From: Frigoribacterium faeni
Lineage (GTDB): Bacteria > Actinomycetota > Actinomycetes > Actinomycetales > Microbacteriaceae
DNA length: 64,000 nucleotides
Direction of reading: 5' to 3'
NCBI RefSeq assembly: GCF_007988805.1
Contig: NZ_BJUV01000003.1
Span: forward strand, 1-64,000
Shown: positions 59,973-64,000 of the stretch, one piece after another
Layout of the letters: each line of letters starts with the position of its first letter
Numbering within the stretch: position 1 is the first letter of the stretch
Made by a program: the position numbers and the translations under genes
Notes under the pieces: model-generated
Database searches by the model: none
What the model was told of the DNA's origin: nothing
What the model saw: the letters and a program-made list of their open reading frames with translations, nothing else

Positions 59973-61946
59973 TTGTCGCAGACCACGACCGCCACGGGCA
60001 GCAAGCACGTCGCGAAGCACGAACCGGGCGAAGCGCCCGGCATGAGCCACCGCGAAGTCCTCACGGCCCTGTCGGGCCTGCTGATGGGCATGCTGGTGGC
60101 GATCCTCTCGTCGACCGTCGTGTCGACCTCGCTGCCGCGCATCGTCAGCGACCTCAACGGCAGCCAGACGTCGTACACCTGGGTCATCACCGCGACCCTG
60201 CTGGCCACGACGGTGAGCACGCCGCTGTGGGGCAAGTTCTCCGACCTCACGAACCGCAAGGTGCTGCTGCAGGTGGCGCTCGTGCTCTTCGTGCTCGCCT
60301 CCGTCGCGGCGGGCTTCTCGCAGAACACCGCGACCCTGATCACGTTCCGCGTGTTCCAGGGCCTCGGCGCCGGCGGCCTCACCGCGCTGGTGCAGGTCGT
60401 CATGAGCGACATCATCAGCCCCCGTGAGCGCGGCCGGTACATGGGCTACCTCGGCGCGGTCATGAGCGTCGGCACGATCGGCGGCCCGCTGCTCGGCGGC
60501 GTGCTCACCGACACCATCGGCTGGCGCTGGAACTTCTTCGTCGGCGTCCCCGTCGGCATCGCCGCTCTCATCGTCATCCAGCGCACGCTCCACCTGCCCG
60601 CCAAGCCCAAGAAGAAGGTCGTCATCGACTACTGGGGCGCCGGCCTGATCGCCGGAGGCGTCTCGCTGCTGCTCATCTGGGTGTCGCTCGGCGGCAAGCA
60701 GTTCGAGTGGAACTCGGTCACCAGCTGGGTGATGGGCCTCGGCGCCGCCGCCCTGCTCGTGCTCGCGGTGATCGTGGAGTTCCGCTCGAAGGAGCCGATC
60801 ATCCCGCTCACTCTCTTCAAGAACCGCACCTTCACCTTCGCGGTGGTCGCCTCGCTCAGCGTCGGCGTCGCCATGTTCGGCACGAGCGTCTTCCTCGGCC
60901 AGTACATGCAGCTCGCCCGCGGGCAGTCGCCGACCATGGCCGGCGTCCTGACCCTGCCGATGGTGCTGGGCCTGCTCATCTCGTCGATGGTGGCCGGTGC
61001 GCTCATCTCGAAGTACGGCAAGTGGAAGCCCTACATGATCGTCGGGTCGATCCTGCTCGCCGCCGGCCTCTTCCTCATGTCGACCATCGAGTACGACACG
61101 AACTTCTTCATCGTCTCGGTCTTCATGGCGATGATGGGCCTCGGGATCGGCATGGTGATGCAGAACCTCGTGCTGGTCGTGCAGAACTCGGTCGACGTCG
61201 GCGTCGTCGGCGCCGCCTCCTCGAGCGTCGCGTTCTTCCGCAGCCTCGGCGGCACCATCGGCGTCTCGGTGATGGGCGCCGTGCTCGGCACGAAGGTCTC
61301 GGGCTACATCAGCGACGGCCTGACCGACGCCGGGGTCGACCCCAGCGCGCTCGGCAGCGGCGAGTCGACCACGAGCATCCCCGACCTCAGCACGGTGCCC
61401 GGCCCGATCCGCACGATCATCGAGTCGGCCTACGGTCAGGGCGTAGCCGACGTGTTCCTGATCGCGGCTCCGCTGGCGATCATCACGATCATCTTCGTCT
61501 GCCTCCTGCCGAACGTCGAGCTCGGCACCAAGACCGGCATCCAGCGTGCCGCCGCGGCGACGGACGGACCCACCACGGGCTCCACCGGAGCCGAGGCCGC
61601 AGTCGACGGCAACCAGGCGTCGCCCGCCGTCAAGGGCGCCGCCGCGACGTCGGCCCTGGCGCCCGCGGTGTCGAGCGCGCCGACCACGGCGTCGACCCCG
61701 GCGCCCGTCTCGGCGACGGACCCGGCGTCCGCCTCCGCCGCGGCGCCCGTCTCGCCGATCGACGAGGGGGCCGACGCGCAGCCCCGTCACCACGCTCACA
61801 CGGCGACCGGCACGGGAACGATCGATACGATCATCGCGACGGGTGCCGCCGAGGTGGCGGGCCACCCGGTGTCCGACGACGAACTGGCCGAGAGCCCGGT
61901 GTTCTCGTCCCTGGTCGAGGAGAAGGATGTCGCAGCCGACCGATGA
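59973..61946 (+). CDS. DHA2-family MFS multidrug exporter (EmrB/QacA type)
   Basis: 657 residues; TTG 59973 with GGAG upstream is the best start, ATG 60043 an alternative. Fourteen hydrophobic segments; motif A-like WGKFSDLTNRKVLL, motif C region GAVMSVGTIGGPLLGGVLTD, and motif B-like FRVFQGLGAGG support DHA2 drug/proton antiport. The last about 130 residues are an Ala/Ser/Thr/Pro-rich cytoplasmic tail with a His patch (RHHAHTATG), unusual in length. Overlaps marR by 20 bases. Confidence 0.92.
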   Translation: MSQTTTATGSKHVAKHEPGEAPGMSHREVLTALSGLLMGMLVAILSSTVVSTSLPRIVSDLNGSQTSYTWVITATLLATTVSTPLWGKFSDLTNRKVLLQVALVLFVLASVAAGFSQNTATLITFRVFQGLGAGGLTALVQVVMSDIISPRERGRYMGYLGAVMSVGTIGGPLLGGVLTDTIGWRWNFFVGVPVGIAALIVIQRTLHLPAKPKKKVVIDYWGAGLIAGGVSLLLIWVSLGGKQFEWNSVTSWVMGLGAAALLVLAVIVEFRSKEPIIPLTLFKNRTFTFAVVASLSVGVAMFGTSVFLGQYMQLARGQSPTMAGVLTLPMVLGLLISSMVAGALISKYGKWKPYMIVGSILLAAGLFLMSTIEYDTNFFIVSVFMAMMGLGIGMVMQNLVLVVQNSVDVGVVGAASSSVAFFRSLGGTIGVSVMGAVLGTKVSGYISDGLTDAGVDPSALGSGESTTSIPDLSTVPGPIRTIIESAYGQGVADVFLIAAPLAIITIIFVCLLPNVELGTKTGIQRAAAATDGPTTGSTGAEAAVDGNQASPAVKGAAATSALAPAVSSAPTTASTPAPVSATDPASASAAAPVSPIDEGADAQPRHHAHTATGTGTIDTIIATGAAEVAGHPVSDDELAESPVFSSLVEEKDVAADR

Positions 61947-62436
61947 CGGCCCGACCGGAGGCGCGGTGCTCGACGCGCCGCGCCTCCCGGTCCCCGACGA
62001 CGACGGACGCGAGGGCGTCATGGCGAGCGTGGTGGACGAGATCGGCTCGATGATGGTCGAGGCGAAGCGCACCATCGCCGCCGCGGCCTCGCGCTTCGAC
62101 CCCGACGTGCCGCCGTCGGCGTTCTACGTGCTGCGCTACGTGATGAAGCACCAGCCCTGCACGGCCGGCGACATCGTCAAGGCGATGGCGATGGACAAGA
62201 GCGCCGTGAGCCGCCAGGTGACCCTGCTGCGCGAGGCCGACTTCGTCGACATGGTGCCGGACGCCGCCGACGGCCGGGTCATGCTGCTGCGCAGCACGGC
62301 CCGCGCCGACAGCCGCATGCTCGAGGTGCGGCACGAGAACCGCGCCGTGTTCCGCAGCCACGTCGAGGGCTGGACGGACGACGAGCTGGCCCAGTTCGCC
62401 GGCTGGCTCCGCCGCTTCAACACCCCGGCGAGCTAG
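61927..62436 (+). CDS. MarR-family transcriptional regulator
   Basis: 169 residues; ATG 61927 is preceded by GAGGAGAAGG and lies inside the end of the exporter gene. Winged helix-turn-helix: YVMKHQPCTAGDIVKAMAMDKSAVSRQVTLLREADFVDMVPDAADGRVMLLRSTARA, with the wing Asp-x-Arg. Probably represses the operon through the dyad at 59871-59913 and is released by an exporter substrate. The segment after the start contains two inverted core copies of the 14-base word (61957 and 61978). Confidence 0.92.
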   Translation: MSQPTDDGPTGGAVLDAPRLPVPDDDGREGVMASVVDEIGSMMVEAKRTIAAAASRFDPDVPPSAFYVLRYVMKHQPCTAGDIVKAMAMDKSAVSRQVTLLREADFVDMVPDAADGRVMLLRSTARADSRMLEVRHENRAVFRSHVEGWTDDELAQFAGWLRRFNTPAS

Positions 62437-62460
62437 CCGCTCGTCGCCTCGCGCCGGTAC

Positions 62461-62499
62461 GACGAAGGCCCCCTCCCGCGATGGGTGGGGGCCTTCGTC
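62461..62499. terminator. Terminator between marR and the dehydrogenase
   Basis: GACGAAGGCCCCC (62461-62473) and its perfect complement (62487-62499) form a 13-bp stem with a 13-base loop between convergent genes, suited to both directions. Confidence 0.88.
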
Positions 62500-62511
62500 G
62501 TGCGGTGGGCG

Positions 62512-63555
62512 CTAGATCGTGGCGGTGTCGATCACGAAGCGGTAGCGGACCTTGCTGGCGACGACGCGCTCGTAGGCGTCGTCGACGTCGTCCGCGCTGA
62601 TCGTCTCGATCTCGGCGCCGATGCGGTGCTCGGCGCAGAAGTCGAGCATCTCCTGCGTCTCGGGGATCCCGCCGATGTTCGAGCCGGCGAGGCTGCGGCG
62701 TCCGCCGATGAGCGAGCCGGCCCGGAACGACTGCGGGTTCTCGGGCAGACCGACGAACACCATCGTGCCGTTGAGGCGGAGGGTGCGGGCGTAGGCGTCG
62801 ATGTCCATGTCTGCCGAGATCGTGTTGATGATCAGGTCGAACGAGCTCTTCAGCCGGCCGAACGTCTCGGGGTCGCTCGACGCGTAGTAGTGGTCGGCGC
62901 CGAGCTTGAGGCCGTCCTCCTGCTTGGAGAGCGTCTGGCTGATGACGGTGACCTCGGCGCCCATGGCGTGGGCGATCTTGACGGCCATGTGGCCGAGCCC
63001 GCCCATGCCGACGACGGCGACCTTCTTGCCGGGGCCGGCGCCCCAGTGCTTCAGGGGCGAGTAGGTCGTGATGCCGGCGCAGAGCAGCGGCGCGGCCTCG
63101 TCGAGCGAGATGCCCTCGGGGATCGACAGCACGTAGTTCTCGTCGGCGACGATCTGCTTGGCGTAGCCGCCGTAGGTGGGCTCGCCCGAGTACTGGCGGC
63201 CGTTGTAGGTCGCGACGTTGCCCTTGACGCAGAACTGCTGCTCGCCGGCGAGGCAGTTCTCGCACTCGCGGCAGCTGTCGACGAAGCAGCCGATGCCGAC
63301 GCGGTCGCCGACCCGGTGCTTGGTGACGTCGGAGCCGACCTCGGTGACGATGCCGGCGATCTCGTGGCCGGGGACCATCGGGAAGATGGCCTCGCCCCAC
63401 TCCTCGCGGGCCTGGTGGATGTCGCTGTGGCAGATGCCGGCGAACGCGATGTCGATCTGGACGTCGTTCGGGCCGACGTCGCGCAGCTCGACGGTGGAGT
63501 GCTCGAAGGGGGCGCCGGCGGACGGCGTCAGCAGGACGGGGACGGTGGTGGGCAT
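62512..63555 (-). CDS. Zinc-dependent NAD(P) alcohol dehydrogenase (cinnamyl-type)
   Basis: 347 residues. Catalytic zinc site GICHSDIHQ (Cys and His) and GHEIAGIV; structural zinc cysteines in CRECENCLAGEQQFC; Rossmann loop VGMGGLGHMAVKIAHAMGA. CAGITTYSPLKHWG and the overall plan match the YahK/AdhC aldehyde-reductase subgroup, usually NADPH-dependent reduction of aldehydes. GAGGTATCCC lies before the ATG. Confidence 0.93.
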   Translation of the reverse strand: MPTTVPVLLTPSAGAPFEHSTVELRDVGPNDVQIDIAFAGICHSDIHQAREEWGEAIFPMVPGHEIAGIVTEVGSDVTKHRVGDRVGIGCFVDSCRECENCLAGEQQFCVKGNVATYNGRQYSGEPTYGGYAKQIVADENYVLSIPEGISLDEAAPLLCAGITTYSPLKHWGAGPGKKVAVVGMGGLGHMAVKIAHAMGAEVTVISQTLSKQEDGLKLGADHYYASSDPETFGRLKSSFDLIINTISADMDIDAYARTLRLNGTMVFVGLPENPQSFRAGSLIGGRRSLAGSNIGGIPETQEMLDFCAEHRIGAEIETISADDVDDAYERVVASKVRYRFVIDTATI

Positions 63556-63690
63556 GGGATACCTCCGTGTGGTGGGTGGGTGCGCGCCTCGGGGCGCGCC
63601 GAATACCGACGACGTTGTGGGGTTGTCTCCACCCTAGGCCGAACGCCCGACAGCCGTTCCCAGCGATCCGGGACCCCGAGGAGGCGCGGC

Positions 63691-63999
63691 TCAGCCGAGC
63701 AGGTCGGCCTGCCAGACGAGGGCCGCGGCCCCGACGAGCGGGCTCTCGTCGCTGAGGCCCGAGCGGACGACGCGGACGCGACGGGCGTACTCGTTGACCG
63801 GCGCCTCCTGCACGGACGCGCGCACCAGGTCGAGGTAGTCGTCGCTGACGCGCGAGAAGCCGCCGCCGATGGCGACCACGTCGAGATCGAGCAGCGTCGT
63901 GACCGACGAGACGGCCTCGCCGACGGCGTTCGCCGAGCGCCGGACGGCCGCGACGGCGATCTCGTCGCCCGCGACGTAGCCGGCCGCGAGGTCCTCGCC
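63691..63999 (-). CDS. ROK-family protein, C-terminal part (runs off the window)
   Basis: 102 codons are visible, and the start lies beyond the right edge. AVAAVRRSANAVGEAVSSVTTLLDLDVVAIGGGFSRV is the typical C-terminal ROK segment (helix, then the IGGG loop), followed by VVRSGLSDESPLVGAAALV. ROK members are sugar kinases such as glucokinase or sugar-responsive regulators; the part seen cannot decide between them. The exact 14-base word (63676-63689) begins two bases past its stop. Confidence 0.8.
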   Translation of the reverse strand, partial: GEDLAAGYVAGDEIAVAAVRRSANAVGEAVSSVTTLLDLDVVAIGGGFSRVSDDYLDLVRASVQEAPVNEYARRVRVVRSGLSDESPLVGAAALVWQADLLG

Positions 64000-64000
64000 G

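Overview
The window is very GC-rich DNA (codon third positions almost all G or C) from a high-GC Gram-positive actinobacterium, most likely family Microbacteriaceae. The pointers are mycothiol synthase (mshD) beside a GlnR-type regulator, SenX3-RegX3-type phosphate signalling, a sigK-rskA pair, ClpS followed by a DUF2017 protein, a MutT1-type Nudix-phosphatase, DUF4032, and the order carD - ispDF - cysS - rlmB. The genus cannot be fixed from the sequence. Genes are dense and many are joined by 4-base stop/start overlaps. I see no insertion sequence, prophage, CRISPR array or rRNA; there is one tRNA (Lys).

Layout. 1-290: a tandem 41-bp palindromic repeat and a short-repeat tract. 291-12322: a DUF4259 gene, then a three-gene operon resembling part of a type VII-like secretion system (large coiled-coil exported protein, membrane-anchored periplasmic-binding-like protein, FHA plus triple-ATPase EssC/EccC-like motor), met head-on by a transmembrane Ser/Thr kinase. 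12461-15991: a PspC protein, clpS-DUF2017, and glyA-folD under a recognisable ZTP riboswitch. 16251-20524: a Leloir galactose locus, galT-galK divergent from a DeoR repressor gene and galM, with a dyad operator between. 20835-23687: tRNA-Lys, an unknown gene and sigK-rskA. 23821-31298: the phosphate block pstSCAB (with a PHO box of 11-bp repeats), mutT1 and ppk. 31815-38640: five divergently arranged glycosyltransferase genes, one a two-enzyme fusion. 38641-46094: mshD, the GlnR-like regulator, small membrane proteins, a nitrobindin-like protein, YgfZ, a FUSC protein, a methyltransferase, phosphoglycerate mutase and a P-loop kinase. 46171-48889: phoU divergent from senX3-regX3. 48999-54046: an exported protein, then carD-ispDF-cysS-rlmB. 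54113-63999: a DUF4032 protein, a sugar ABC ATPase, a DsbA-like protein, a phosphoesterase, an AI-2E family permease, an MFS exporter with its MarR regulator, an alcohol dehydrogenase and the end of a ROK gene.

The phosphate genes form one regulatory theme over about 25 kb: SenX3-RegX3 would sense through PstSCAB and PhoU and act on the PHO box, while PPK stores phosphate.

The most unusual signal is not a gene. A 14-base word, CCGAGGAGGCGCGG, occurs 12 times exactly on the two strands, with at least seven one-mismatch copies and many copies of its 10-base core. In genes it falls in linkers and extensions and is read in several frames; outside genes it sits just after stop codons, and its core forms inverted pairs in terminator hairpins. 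That is the distribution expected of a DNA-level dispersed signal, similar in pattern to DNA uptake sequences of naturally competent bacteria.
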